Assembly (NCBI GenBank): GCA_023409535.1
Contig: JAEYGZ010000040.1
Span: 1-64,000 of the forward strand
Source of the DNA: Bacillota bacterium
Lineage (GTDB): Bacteria > Bacillota > Clostridia > Lachnospirales > Lachnospiraceae
Direction of reading: 5' to 3'
DNA length: 64,000 nt
This document shows positions 1 to 8,161 of the stretch, one piece after another; the first letter of the stretch is position 1; each line of letters opens with the position of its first letter. The notes under the pieces were generated by a model. The model did not search any database. It saw only the letters and a list, made by a program, of their open reading frames with translations, and was not told where the DNA came from. The position numbers and the translations under genes were made by a program.

Positions 1-778
1 CGTGACTCATAAGAAAACTAACGACTTTCGGCGGCAGGCCGCTCAACACTTTTGTCAAAAAATCAAGTTTTGAGCCCTTTGCTTTCAAAACAGGGATCAT
101 TTCTTTCAAGTTCCGGCCTAATCCATCGAGCGCTTCGCGTGAAGAAATTACTTTTTCAAAACTGCCGCTTTTTAATACTTCGATTTCCATAGCGGCGTTA
201 AAGGCGAAGTGATTCCAAAGCCAACTTTTTGCATCCTTTTGAATCATTATCTTGAAGCCTGCCCCAACAAAAAGCTCGCGAACCTCTAAATCTCTTTTGG
301 TAGGCTCTGGTTCAAATGCTCCAAACTGAACTGTCTTGTAAAGCCCACCGTAAAGAGTGTTTCCTTCAAACCCGCCGCCGGCACCGGGGAAGCCATAAAC
401 AATTTGACTGAGCGGAATCGGTTGAACAGCTGATTGAGGGTCTCGCCAAAAGTTATTGAAAAAAAGAACCGTTGCATTTCCAACTCGCGGCGCAAGGTAT
501 TTTACCGCACTTGATACCTGCTCGGGATTGACGCTCATAAAAATGAGGTCATAGTCGTGATTTTCGCTTATTTCTTCCTGTGTTACAATAGGCCATTTTT
601 CTTTGACCAGCCGGTCTTTCTTGCTTCGCCTTGCATCCCATATTTTTAAGTTTACATGTGAGCCATATTGTGCCTTTCTACCTTTACGAACATAAAACTC
701 AACGGTATGGCCCGCATTTTCAAACGCCCAGGCGTATTGTGTTCCTATGACACCGCGGCCCAAAATTAGTATTTTCAT
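1..778 (-). CDS. Ketopantoate reductase-like (ApbA/PanE family) oxidoreductase, 3' end outside window
   Basis: Reading leftward from ATG at 778 gives 259 open codons that run off the window edge, so the C-terminus is missing (family members are about 300 residues). The N-terminus is a Rossmann dinucleotide-binding fold with GRGVIG at residues 7-12, as in ApbA/PanE enzymes that reduce 2-dehydropantoate with NADPH. A later WLWNHFAFNAAME stretch resembles the family's conserved Lys/Asn region. The gene is divergent from a TetR gene and has an operator-like palindrome just upstream, so it is probably a regulated accessory reductase rather than housekeeping panE. Family assignment is fairly secure; the substrate is not. 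Confidence 0.75.
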   Translation of the reverse strand, partial: MKILILGRGVIGTQYAWAFENAGHTVEFYVRKGRKAQYGSHVNLKIWDARRSKKDRLVKEKWPIVTQEEISENHDYDLIFMSVNPEQVSSAVKYLAPRVGNATVLFFNNFWRDPQSAVQPIPLSQIVYGFPGAGGGFEGNTLYGGLYKTVQFGAFEPEPTKRDLEVRELFVGAGFKIMIQKDAKSWLWNHFAFNAAMEIEVLKSGSFEKVISSREALDGLGRNLKEMIPVLKAKGSKLDFLTKVLSGLPPKVVSFLMSH

Positions 779-798
779 AAAACATCCTCCACAATGAT

Positions 799-822
799 CA
801 CGTGTTGACTTTTCAACACGTG
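799..822. promoter_or_regulatory. Operator site 1 (24-bp perfect inverted repeat)
   Basis: CACGTGTTGA and TCAACACGTG form 10-bp perfect arms around a 4-nt spacer. The inner 16 bp, TGTTGA-N4-TCAACA (803-818), recurs at 882-897. The site lies just upstream of the reductase start and overlaps the predicted rightward promoter. The likely ligand is the adjacent TetR protein (inference). Confidence 0.6.
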
Positions 823-833
823 TTTGATATTCT
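805..833 (+). promoter_or_regulatory. Predicted promoter for the TetR gene
   Basis: TTGACT and TATTCT are separated by 17 nt. The -35 box lies within operator site 1, which fits autorepression. The leader to the GTG start at 936 would be about 95 nt. The -10 box is a weak match. Confidence 0.35.
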
Positions 834-834
834 A

Positions 835-862
835 AGCATACTGTTTGTGGAGAGAATTTCAA
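835..862 (-). promoter_or_regulatory. Predicted promoter for the reductase gene
   Basis: On the minus strand TTGAAA (862-857) and TATGCT (840-835) are 16 nt apart, giving a transcription start near 828. Operator site 1 would then sit just downstream of the start point and site 2 just upstream of the -35 box. Confidence 0.35.
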
Positions 863-881
863 TAGTTACAATTGTTCCAAC

Positions 882-897
882 TGTTGATAACTCAACA
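882..897. promoter_or_regulatory. Operator site 2
   Basis: TGTTGA-TAAC-TCAACA is a perfect inverted repeat with the same 16-bp core as 803-818, 79 bp away centre to centre. Two copies of one palindrome between divergent genes point to a TetR dimer binding twice. Confidence 0.55.
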
Positions 898-935
898 CAT
901 TGCGCTATTTTGTTGAATATCTGGAGGGAAACTTT

Positions 936-1490
936 GTGGATAGAAGAATACAAAAAACAAGGCAGCTGATTATGAATACCTTCATCGACCTGTTGGCTGA
1001 AAAAGGATTTGAGAAAATAACCATCAATGACATAGCCGAACGTGCAGACATAAACCGTGGGACTGTTTATCTGCATTACGTGGATAAGTTCGACTTGCTT
1101 GACAAGTGTATTGAAAGATATGTTGAGCTGCTGCTAAATCACTGTGCTAACAGTACTGATACCACTCTAAAAGCAAGCGCGTTTCAAAGCGTATTTGAAT
1201 ATTTGGAGAAAAATTTTACAATATACAAGTTGCTTCTTAACAAGGAGGGCTTTGGATTTTTCCGTAGCCGCTTATATACCATCATTGCGCAAACAGTAAC
1301 CGAGGTTATCGGTATAAAGTCAGAAAACAACGCATTTTCAAATGATGTAACTACTCATTTTTTGGCTTCTGGGTTTATAGGTGTATTGGAATGGTGGATC
1401 AATAATTCTATGCCCTGCAATGTTCAGGAAATTACTGAGCAGCTTATGTTTTTGCTGGAACCATACACCAGGCACCTTGTATCACGTTAA
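936..1490 (+). CDS. TetR/AcrR family transcriptional repressor
   Basis: A 184-residue TetR-type regulator. The N-terminal helix-turn-helix is clear: FIDLLAEKGFEKITINDIA, then ADINRGTVYLHYVDK, the usual recognition helix and the Y/F-HY-K-LL ending. I chose the GTG at 936 because GGAGGG (923-928) sits 7 nt upstream; a TTG at 900 is in frame but lacks a ribosome binding site and adds residues absent from TetR proteins. The C-terminal ligand domain is diverged, so the inducer is unknown. It probably represses itself and the divergent reductase through the two TGTTGA-N4-TCAACA sites. Confidence 0.85.
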   Translation: MDRRIQKTRQLIMNTFIDLLAEKGFEKITINDIAERADINRGTVYLHYVDKFDLLDKCIERYVELLLNHCANSTDTTLKASAFQSVFEYLEKNFTIYKLLLNKEGFGFFRSRLYTIIAQTVTEVIGIKSENNAFSNDVTTHFLASGFIGVLEWWINNSMPCNVQEITEQLMFLLEPYTRHLVSR

Positions 1491-1701
1491 ACTAATTTGC
1501 TGATAAAATTTTTACTATTAACTTGAACATCTTTTTTGTCCACTTAAGGCATGTGGAGTGCTGTGTTAGGATTGAACGGGTGAAATGCATAGGAATAGAG
1601 GGATGCAGATGATTCGTAAAGCAGATAATTTAGTGCGATCCTTGAGCAGATAATAAAGATATTTAAAATATTGAGCTTCATAAGAGAAGGGAGTTCACGC
1701 T

Positions 1702-2664
1702 ATGGCTAAAAACGATAATATGCTGGCAATTCTGTGGATGCTGAATTCAGGCGGAAAAATGACCGCAAAACAAATATCCCAAAAATTAGAAATAAATATA
1801 AGGACAGTTTATCGGCATATTGATGCACTATGTGCCAGTGGAGTGCCGATAATATCCGACCCAGGTCATAATGGCGGGTATAGCCTGCTGAATAATTTTA
1901 TCAGAGCACCTCTGCTATTTGATATGGAAGAAAAAAAGGCGCTCCTTCATGCTGCTGTTTTTGCAAAAGAAGCCGGATACCCTTTGAGTGAAGCATTAGC
2001 CAATGCAACATCAAAGTTGAAAATGTATTCGAATCAGGAACAGGAAAGTATACTTAACCGTCATTTAGCCGGATTTGAAGTTATAAACCGCATGGTAAAC
2101 CCTTCCGTTCAGCTGATGTTGGCGGAATTGGAGCAGGCTGTAGCAAACGAATTCTCTGTAGAAATTGATTATCGTACAGGCCGTGAAGAACAACCAAAGA
2201 ATAGGATGATAGACCCCTATGGATTGGTTTACTGGAACAATAAATGGTATACGGTTGCATTTTGCCACCTAAGGAATGAAATACGAAGCTTTCGGGTAGA
2301 CCGGATTTTACAAATCAAGTGTACTCAAGTAATATTTAAGCGTCCCGAAGCTTTTTCGACCCGTGAATTTTTTATGAAAAACCTGTTACCTGATTTCGTG
2401 GGTAAGGAGGGGTTAATTTCTTTAATTATCGAAGGCAGGTCAGAGACGCTTAATGAACTATGCATGCATTGGTTTTTAGGGCATCATCTGAAAGAGCGAA
2501 CATCTAATCAGGCCATCTTTTTATTTGAGAAAAAATCAATTCATATTTATGTCCCTTATTTTCTCCTATCCTATGGTAAATCCATTCAAATAATCGAACC
2601 ACAGAGTTTGAAAGAAAGACTTGTTGCTATTGCATCGGAGTTAATGGAATATTATCAACTTTAA
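1702..2664 (+). CDS. HTH/WYL-domain transcriptional regulator (YafY type)
   Basis: 320 residues. The N-terminal winged helix (residues 1-60) shows the family pattern of TAKQISQKLEINIRTVYRHI followed by SGVPI and a GGY wing. The WYL domain begins near residue 150: EIDYRTG, then YWNNKWYTVAFC and a RSFRVDRI stretch, which in this family bind a small ligand or nucleic acid. GAAGGGA precedes the ATG by about 8 nt. The next gene is a DJ-1/PfpI protein, a common neighbour of such regulators and a likely target. A strong terminator overlaps its stop codon, so the two are not simply cotranscribed. Confidence 0.85.
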   Translation: MAKNDNMLAILWMLNSGGKMTAKQISQKLEINIRTVYRHIDALCASGVPIISDPGHNGGYSLLNNFIRAPLLFDMEEKKALLHAAVFAKEAGYPLSEALANATSKLKMYSNQEQESILNRHLAGFEVINRMVNPSVQLMLAELEQAVANEFSVEIDYRTGREEQPKNRMIDPYGLVYWNNKWYTVAFCHLRNEIRSFRVDRILQIKCTQVIFKRPEAFSTREFFMKNLLPDFVGKEGLISLIIEGRSETLNELCMHWFLGHHLKERTSNQAIFLFEKKSIHIYVPYFLLSYGKSIQIIEPQSLKERLVAIASELMEYYQL

Positions 2665-2704
2665 CAGCTTCACTGACAGCAGATGTCAGTGAAGTTGTTT
2701 TATA
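2663..2704 (+). terminator. Rho-independent terminator after the WYL regulator
   Basis: The stem is 2663-2678 with 2684-2699, 16 bp with one G-U pair and a 5-nt loop, followed by TTTAT. It overlaps the stop codon of the regulator gene. Confidence 0.7.
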
Positions 2705-2772
2705 ATGAGGATAGTCACTGATTACCGGTAGTCGGTATTCCCTTGATGAATAAAATAAGGAGAAATTGCAAA

Positions 2773-3399
2773 ATGAATAATACGGTATATCTTTATGTGT
2801 TTGACACAATGTCAGACTGGGAAATAGGTTACTTAACTGCCGAGCTGAACTCGGGAAGATATTATAAAAAGGGACTTGACCCATCAAAAATAGTGACTGT
2901 TGGAATTGAAAAGACGCCGGTAACAACAATGGGTGGATTGAAAATACTGCCTGACATCAAACTGGATGAGTGCAGTATTAAAAGCACAGATGCATTGATT
3001 TTACCTGGTGGAGATACATGGACAGAAGCAATGCACCAACCCATCTTAAAAATCGCTCGGAGGTGTTTAAAGGAAGGTGTATTGGTTGCAGCGATTTGTG
3101 GTGCTACCATGGGACTTGCTCAGACAGGATTGTTGGATTCACATTGGCATACAAGCAATGATCTGGAATACCTTAAAATGATCTGTCCCACTTACACGGG
3201 CGAAAAGCATTACAAAATGGAGTCGGTAGTAACTGATGGAAAATTGATCACCGCATCTGGAATAGCTCCGTTGGAATTTTCTGTACACGTCTTGAAAGCG
3301 CTGGGTGTGTTTTCTTCAAAAACATTAGATGCCTGGTATAGTCTTAATAAGACTCATGAATCCAAATATTTCTATGAGTTGATGAATTCAATCCAATAA
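2773..3399 (+). CDS. DJ-1/PfpI family (class I glutamine amidotransferase-like) protein
   Basis: 208 residues of the DJ-1/PfpI fold. The nucleophile elbow is AAICGATMGLA with the reactive Cys near residue 110, preceded by the acid-site strand DALILPGGDTW. The C-terminal half holds TASGIAPLEFSVHVL, a typical segment of YdeA/ThiJ-like members. AAGGAG at 2757-2762 lies 10 nt before ATG 2773, so the in-frame ATG at 2743 is not used. Family members act as deglycases, chaperones or hydrolases; which applies here cannot be told from sequence. It follows a WYL regulator gene that may control it. Confidence 0.85.
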   Translation: MNNTVYLYVFDTMSDWEIGYLTAELNSGRYYKKGLDPSKIVTVGIEKTPVTTMGGLKILPDIKLDECSIKSTDALILPGGDTWTEAMHQPILKIARRCLKEGVLVAAICGATMGLAQTGLLDSHWHTSNDLEYLKMICPTYTGEKHYKMESVVTDGKLITASGIAPLEFSVHVLKALGVFSSKTLDAWYSLNKTHESKYFYELMNSIQ

Positions 3400-3541
3400 A
3401 GATATAACCATAAAATTGATATGTTATGGTCATCTAAAGGAAGAATAAAAAATGAAATCCTACAATTTTCTCCATTACATTTAGGGGTTTTAAGTTAGAT
3501 ACGATCTTAATAAGTTTGTACTTTAAAAGTCCGGTAAATAA

Positions 3542-3838
3542 AAACGCCGGGATATATATGGCACGGGTGAGGCAGACCCATTCCCATCGGTTATAGAGCG
3601 TCTAAATACGACTGGTGAGGCGCCCATCTTATCTGTCGATGGCGAGAAATTATATGCAGGGAGTCTTATACAAGGAACCACCATTACAGAGATTGACAAT
3701 AAACCGCTGCAAGGAATTATTCTTCATTCGTCAGGCGATGGATATAGTGGCCCTATAGATGACCGAGAGATTCAAACAATCTATTGGAATGGAGACGGGT
3801 GGATCATTTTGGAACGATCAGAAACAAAACATAATTAA
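3542..3838 (+). pseudogene. 5'-truncated remnant of an unrecognised protein
   Basis: An open frame of about 98 codons starts directly after a stop, has no start codon near its 5' end and no ribosome binding site, yet reads like protein (for example GEADPFPSVIERLNTTGE, later TIYWNGDGWIILER). It is probably the C-terminal part of a decayed secreted or lipoprotein gene. The rest of 3400-4000 holds a small ACCATAA/TTATGGT hairpin without a T-run and AT-rich DNA leading to the ABC genes; I see nothing else there. Confidence 0.4.
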
Positions 3839-4000
3839 AAAAGCATTGCTCCCCCTAACGCAAGAATTGATTCAGAACTTATAAAACTAATAACCATGGA
3901 AATATTATGTGATCTGATGTAGAATTATATTCAAAATACAAAATAATATAAAGAAATTTAAAGCCTGCAACTTTAAATATTTGAAGAACGAAGCAATTTT

Positions 4001-5806
4001 ATGACAAGAGATGGGGAAACTGTAATGGTATTTTCGAAAAGAGACTATAAGTCTTCTGACGTACTGCGGCTGGCATTTGAGGCGTCTCCTGTGTGTACGG
4101 TGTTTCATGCGCTATTATCCGTTACCTATGCTGCCTTGAAGACAGCAGTTTTGGCATTGACAACGGCGAACTTTGTTGACACTGCCACCCAAATACTGCA
4201 AGGCACGCATCCACAGGGCGACATTTATTGGCCGCTGGCACTGCTCCTCCTGACGCTCGGAGTCTTTACTACGATTGATGCAGTGACCCAGCTCCTCAGT
4301 TCACGTATCAACTTAAACCTTCAACGCAAGCTGAAGCCCACGGTGGTTGGGATTCATGCCGCACTGGACTTTAAGTATATCGAGAACGCTGAGAGCTGGG
4401 AGCTTATTTCGCGTGTATCCCGTGACCCGGTAAAGTCCATTATGGATGGCTTCAGCGCTTTTATGCAGCTTTTGCAAATCATTATCTCCATCTCCTCAGT
4501 CATGCTTCTGATCATAACACAGGTATGGTGGGCGGCGCTGGTTATCCTTGCATTCTCCTCCCCTATGTTCTGGCTGTCGCTGCGCGCGGGCAAAAAGAAC
4601 TATCAGGCCGGGCGCGAAGCCGAGAAATTCAACCGGCGTACCGACTATCTGGGTGAAGTACTGACCGGACGTGACAATGTGGATGAGCGCACGATCTTCG
4701 GTTATGGCGATGAGATCAACCGCAAATGGCAGGAGCAGTACAAAGCCGGACATATTTTACAACTAAAGGTGACGGCTAAATCATTTCTGATTACCAAAGG
4801 TTCCAGCATGATCATCGCTCTGATTGCCCTGCTCGTGGCGCTGACGCTAATCAGTCCGGTGGTGAGCGGTCGGATGACAGCAGGTATGTTTATGGGTATC
4901 GTGGGCGCGGTGTTCAGTATGATCCAGCAATTGGGCTTTCAGCTGGCACGTTCCCTTGAAAGTATTTCACGCGCAGGCGAATACATGAAGGATCTGACCG
5001 CGTTCACTCAGCTCAGCGCAGCCAAAGACGCGCTCGGTGAGCCAGACGCTCAACCGATCCCATTTGAGTCATTAGAGTTTCGCAATGTTCGCTTCCAATA
5101 CCCCAGCGGTGACCGCCTGATACTGGACGGGCTGTCCTTTAGATTGGAGGCCGGGCGCCATTATGCCTTTGTTGGTAAAAACGGCGCGGGCAAAACAACG
5201 ATTACGAAGCTGCTGACCGGACTATATACCGAATACGAGGGCGAGATCCTGATCAACGGAAAGGAACTGCGCGATTATTCTACCAGTGCTCTCAAGGCAC
5301 TCTTCTCAGTGGTGTATCAGGACTTTGCAAAGTACTATATTTCTGTGAAAGACAATATATTGCTTGGTGATATCCATACAAAAGGGAAAGAGGCACAGGC
5401 AGCACATTTGGCCGGTCTGGATGAAACCATTGCCGGACTGAAGCACGGTATTGACACCCCTCTGGGCAAAATATTGGAGGGTGGGCAGGATCTTTCCGGC
5501 GGCCAATGGCAGCGTGTGGCCATTGCCCGGTCTCTGATTAGCCGCGCCCCTGTTAAAATGCTCGACGAACCCACCGCCGCACTTGACCCGATCAGCGAGA
5601 GCCGGGTGTACGGCGATTTCGAAAAGGTGATGCGCGGGAAGACAACAGTGTTTATCAGTCACCGCCTCGGTTCGACTAAGCTAGCCGACGAGATTCTCGT
5701 GATTGATGATGGGAAGATCATAGAGCGTGGCACACATGACGCGTTGATGCAGATAAATAGACAGTACGCCGAGATGTTTGAGGCGCAGAGGGAGTGGTAT
5801 CAATGA
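4001..5806 (+). CDS. ABC exporter half-transporter 1 (membrane plus ATPase domains)
   Basis: 601 residues: an N-terminal membrane domain of about six hydrophobic segments (residues 20-320), then a C-terminal ATPase. Walker A is GKNGAGKT near residue 392, the signature LSGGQWQR near 498, Walker B ends MLDEPT, and the H-loop is ISHRLGS. The methionine before LDEPT is an unusual Walker B residue. The architecture is that of bacterial peptide, drug or bacteriocin exporters; the substrate is unknown. The start could be ATG 4001 or ATG 4025; neither has a good ribosome binding site. It overlaps the next gene by ATGA, so the two are translationally coupled and probably form a heterodimer. Base composition is clearly richer in G+C than in its neighbours, suggesting transfer. 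Confidence 0.9.
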   Translation: MTRDGETVMVFSKRDYKSSDVLRLAFEASPVCTVFHALLSVTYAALKTAVLALTTANFVDTATQILQGTHPQGDIYWPLALLLLTLGVFTTIDAVTQLLSSRINLNLQRKLKPTVVGIHAALDFKYIENAESWELISRVSRDPVKSIMDGFSAFMQLLQIIISISSVMLLIITQVWWAALVILAFSSPMFWLSLRAGKKNYQAGREAEKFNRRTDYLGEVLTGRDNVDERTIFGYGDEINRKWQEQYKAGHILQLKVTAKSFLITKGSSMIIALIALLVALTLISPVVSGRMTAGMFMGIVGAVFSMIQQLGFQLARSLESISRAGEYMKDLTAFTQLSAAKDALGEPDAQPIPFESLEFRNVRFQYPSGDRLILDGLSFRLEAGRHYAFVGKNGAGKTTITKLLTGLYTEYEGEILINGKELRDYSTSALKALFSVVYQDFAKYYISVKDNILLGDIHTKGKEAQAAHLAGLDETIAGLKHGIDTPLGKILEGGQDLSGGQWQRVAIARSLISRAPVKMLDEPTAALDPISESRVYGDFEKVMRGKTTVFISHRLGSTKLADEILVIDDGKIIERGTHDALMQINRQYAEMFEAQREWYQ

Positions 5807-7590
5807 GTGAGCAAAAAACGAAATACTCTTTTTTCAAAATACTGCTGCGGATTATCCCGATCCAGTTTAAGAGCGCGCCATGGAACTGTATTATTGAGAA
5901 CACACTTGCAATTGTTCATGGAGCGTCATTATCACTCTCCGTTATCGCAACACAGTACCTGTTTGATGCGATTACCAATGCCGCAACAGGGAACGCAGGC
6001 TTTGGGGATTGCCTGATTCCGCTGCTTATTTTGGCGGGAGTAACCTTTGGACAGCAGATTATTAACGGCGTACAAAACTTTCACGGTATCGGCATTCTTT
6101 TGCCGAAATCAGCAGGGGGTCTGACGGATCTTCTTCACCGCAAACTCCAGCGCATTGACCCTGCGCAATTTGAGAATACAGATTTTCTGGACGATTTGAA
6201 TAAAGCCCGGGAAGGCGTTCGCGCAATTACGATGTTTTGCATGGTTGCATTTGTTACGGTCAGCTTTTACGGCGTCTATTTTCTAACAATCGGCACATAC
6301 CTGTTTCGCTTAAAGCCGATGCTGCTGATTACGTTGCTGTTGGCCTTCCTCCCTGCGATATCGGCGCAGATCGTCCGCGCTAAAGTGTTTACGAAGCTGG
6401 AAGACCAGTGCGCTCCACTGCGCCGTGAGTACGAATATTATCAAAAAACTATGTGCGACAGGGAATATTTCAAGGAGACCCGCGTGCTGGGAGGATTTCA
6501 GTTTTTTCACAAGCTGTTTACCGAGACTATGGAACTGCTCACCCGTAAGCAGTGGCAGGCTGAACGCAAAACCGCGCTGTTACAGCTTGCGCTTAACCTC
6601 ACTACCTTTGCGGGTATGGCACTTTCGGCCTATATCCTGTTTACGGCGACGATGGCGGGTGAGATCTCGGTTGGTGCATTTGCGGCAGTGTTTACGGGAC
6701 TGGGGAATATCTTCGGCATTATGCAGGAAATTGTCAATCAACACATCGGAAGCATGAATAGAGATATCGGCAAGGTTGTCAACTTTATCCGCCTGCTTGA
6801 TATGCCGGAGAAAAGCGGTACGGAAGGCTCACCGGACTTTACCAAAGGCATCGTTGCAGAGGACATCAGTTTTACCTATCCCGGCAGGGAAAAGCCCGCT
6901 GTCAGGAATGTGTCCTTTACCCTCGCGGATGGTGAAACGGTTGCTATTGTCGGAGAAAACGGCGCGGGGAAGAGTACGCTTGTGCGCTTGCTGACCGGGA
7001 TTTACCGCCCTTCGGATGGGAAGGTGACGGTCGGCGGATTGGATACGGCCGAGACTGCCCCGGACTGTGTGTATCGGGGCATATCAGGTGTGTTCCAGAA
7101 GTATCAGCGATATAAAATGACACTTGGAGAAAATGTGGCTGTAAGCGATACTCGGGCGAAAATCGATACCGCGAAGATCAACGCCTCACTCAAAGAAGCC
7201 GACGCGGAACTTGGCAGCGATATCAGCCTTGAGACAATGCTTTCGCCGGAGTTTAACGGCATTGATTTATCCGGCGGCCAGTGGCAGCGGGTGGCGATTG
7301 CTCGAGGACTATACAGGGCGAATGGTTTTATCGTGCTGGATGAGCCGACCTCCGCCATTGACCCGGTGGAAGAAACACGGATTTATAAGCAATTCCAACA
7401 GTTGGCGGAAGGTAAATGTGCTGTCGTCGTAACGCATCGCCTTGGCTCTGCCAAACTGGCGCATCGTGTTGTGGTGATGGACGCCGGAGAGATTGTTGAT
7501 GTCGGGACGCACAACGAATTGCTGTCTCGTCCCGGAAAATACTCCGATATGTGGGCGGCACAGGCACAGTGGTATGATAGGGGACAATAA
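5803..7590 (+). CDS. ABC exporter half-transporter 2 (membrane plus ATPase domains)
   Basis: 595 residues, partner of the preceding gene. ATG 5803 overlaps the upstream TGA and has AGGGAG 8 nt before it. Membrane segments cover roughly residues 20-300. The ATPase has Walker A GENGAGKS near residue 385, signature LSGGQWQR near 489, Walker B IVLDEPT and H-loop VTHRLGS. Both partners keep the Walker B glutamate and H-loop histidine, so both ATP sites may be active, unlike many heterodimeric exporters with one degenerate site. The coding DNA is again G+C-rich. A terminator hairpin follows at 7705. Confidence 0.9.
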   Translation: MSEQKTKYSFFKILLRIIPIQFKSAPWNCIIENTLAIVHGASLSLSVIATQYLFDAITNAATGNAGFGDCLIPLLILAGVTFGQQIINGVQNFHGIGILLPKSAGGLTDLLHRKLQRIDPAQFENTDFLDDLNKAREGVRAITMFCMVAFVTVSFYGVYFLTIGTYLFRLKPMLLITLLLAFLPAISAQIVRAKVFTKLEDQCAPLRREYEYYQKTMCDREYFKETRVLGGFQFFHKLFTETMELLTRKQWQAERKTALLQLALNLTTFAGMALSAYILFTATMAGEISVGAFAAVFTGLGNIFGIMQEIVNQHIGSMNRDIGKVVNFIRLLDMPEKSGTEGSPDFTKGIVAEDISFTYPGREKPAVRNVSFTLADGETVAIVGENGAGKSTLVRLLTGIYRPSDGKVTVGGLDTAETAPDCVYRGISGVFQKYQRYKMTLGENVAVSDTRAKIDTAKINASLKEADAELGSDISLETMLSPEFNGIDLSGGQWQRVAIARGLYRANGFIVLDEPTSAIDPVEETRIYKQFQQLAEGKCAVVVTHRLGSAKLAHRVVVMDAGEIVDVGTHNELLSRPGKYSDMWAAQAQWYDRGQ

Positions 7591-7704
7591 AGATGCGATG
7601 TAAATCTTTGGAGCCTGCGATTATTCAAAGAAGTACGGCTGGAAAGAAAATTGCGAGATATCATGGCTTGCAGTATTTACTAGGGTAGATCTGAATAAAT
7701 AAAC

Positions 7705-7746
7705 TGCCGCCAAGGCCTCCATCAGGTTCAAGCGGCATCTTTTTTA
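7705..7746 (+). terminator. Terminator of the exporter operon
   Basis: TGCCGC (7705-7710) pairs with GCGGCA (7732-7737), with a further CCT/AGG pairing inside the loop, followed by TCTTTTTTAT. Confidence 0.55.
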
Positions 7747-7823
7747 TCTCTTCAAGATATTGTGAGGTTGGAGTCCTGTTGCAACGTTAAAATCATTAAT
7801 GATTGAAAATGAGTAATAACCTT

Positions 7824-7858
7824 GAGCGTAAGAGTGATTTTGCTTTTGCGCTCTTTTT
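7824..7858 (+). terminator. Second terminator-like hairpin
   Basis: GAGCGTAAGAG (7824-7834) pairs with CTTTTGCGCTC (7843-7853), 11 bp including two G-U pairs, followed by a run of T. It may back up the terminator at 7705. Confidence 0.55.
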
Positions 7859-7926
7859 GTTTCCCCGCATAGGCGGGCTCTAAGGGAATGTGGCAGTAAT
7901 TAAATTATCCCTTGATCTTTTCTTTT

Positions 7927-7955
7927 TTCACTTTTTTATCCAACATAAGTACAAT
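7927..7955 (+). promoter_or_regulatory. Predicted promoter of the glycan operon
   Basis: TTCACT and TACAAT are spaced by 17 nt in AT-rich DNA. This gives a leader of about 200 nt before the binding-protein gene. Confidence 0.35.
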
Positions 7956-8010
7956 ATTCTTATATAGCTATTGAAATATGTACGGTCACCTCTCTCAAAA
8001 AAGAAAAAAC

Positions 8011-8025
8011 ACTGTATTTTACAGT
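8011..8025. promoter_or_regulatory. Possible operator palindrome in the leader
   Basis: ACTGTA-TTT-TACAGT is a perfect inverted repeat in the 5' leader of the glycan operon. Its function is unknown; it could bind a regulator or form a weak hairpin. Confidence 0.25.
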
Positions 8026-8161
8026 ATTTCGAACAGTACAAAATTATTGAAAAAGAAAAGACAAATGTTCTTGTTATAGATAAATTTATTTCCTATACTG
8101 TGTTTTGCAAAGAAAATTTGCAAGATACTATCAATAAATGTATTAGGAGGAAAAAGGGTTT

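Larger units (their letters stand above)
7591..8161. other. Intergenic region between exporter and glycan operon
   Basis: This 570-bp stretch holds two terminator-like hairpins (7705, 7824), an AT-rich promoter candidate (7927-7955), a 15-bp palindrome (8011-8025) and the AGGAGG site of the next gene. I see no convincing gene; short open frames here lack coding character. Confidence 0.6.

Noticed and set aside
4354..5903. Several long open frames on the minus strand
   Set aside because: They lie opposite the G+C-rich exporter genes, have no ribosome binding sites, and the plus-strand ABC domains are complete.
7104..7664. Overlapping minus-strand open frames
   Set aside because: Shadows of the second exporter gene's ATPase domain.
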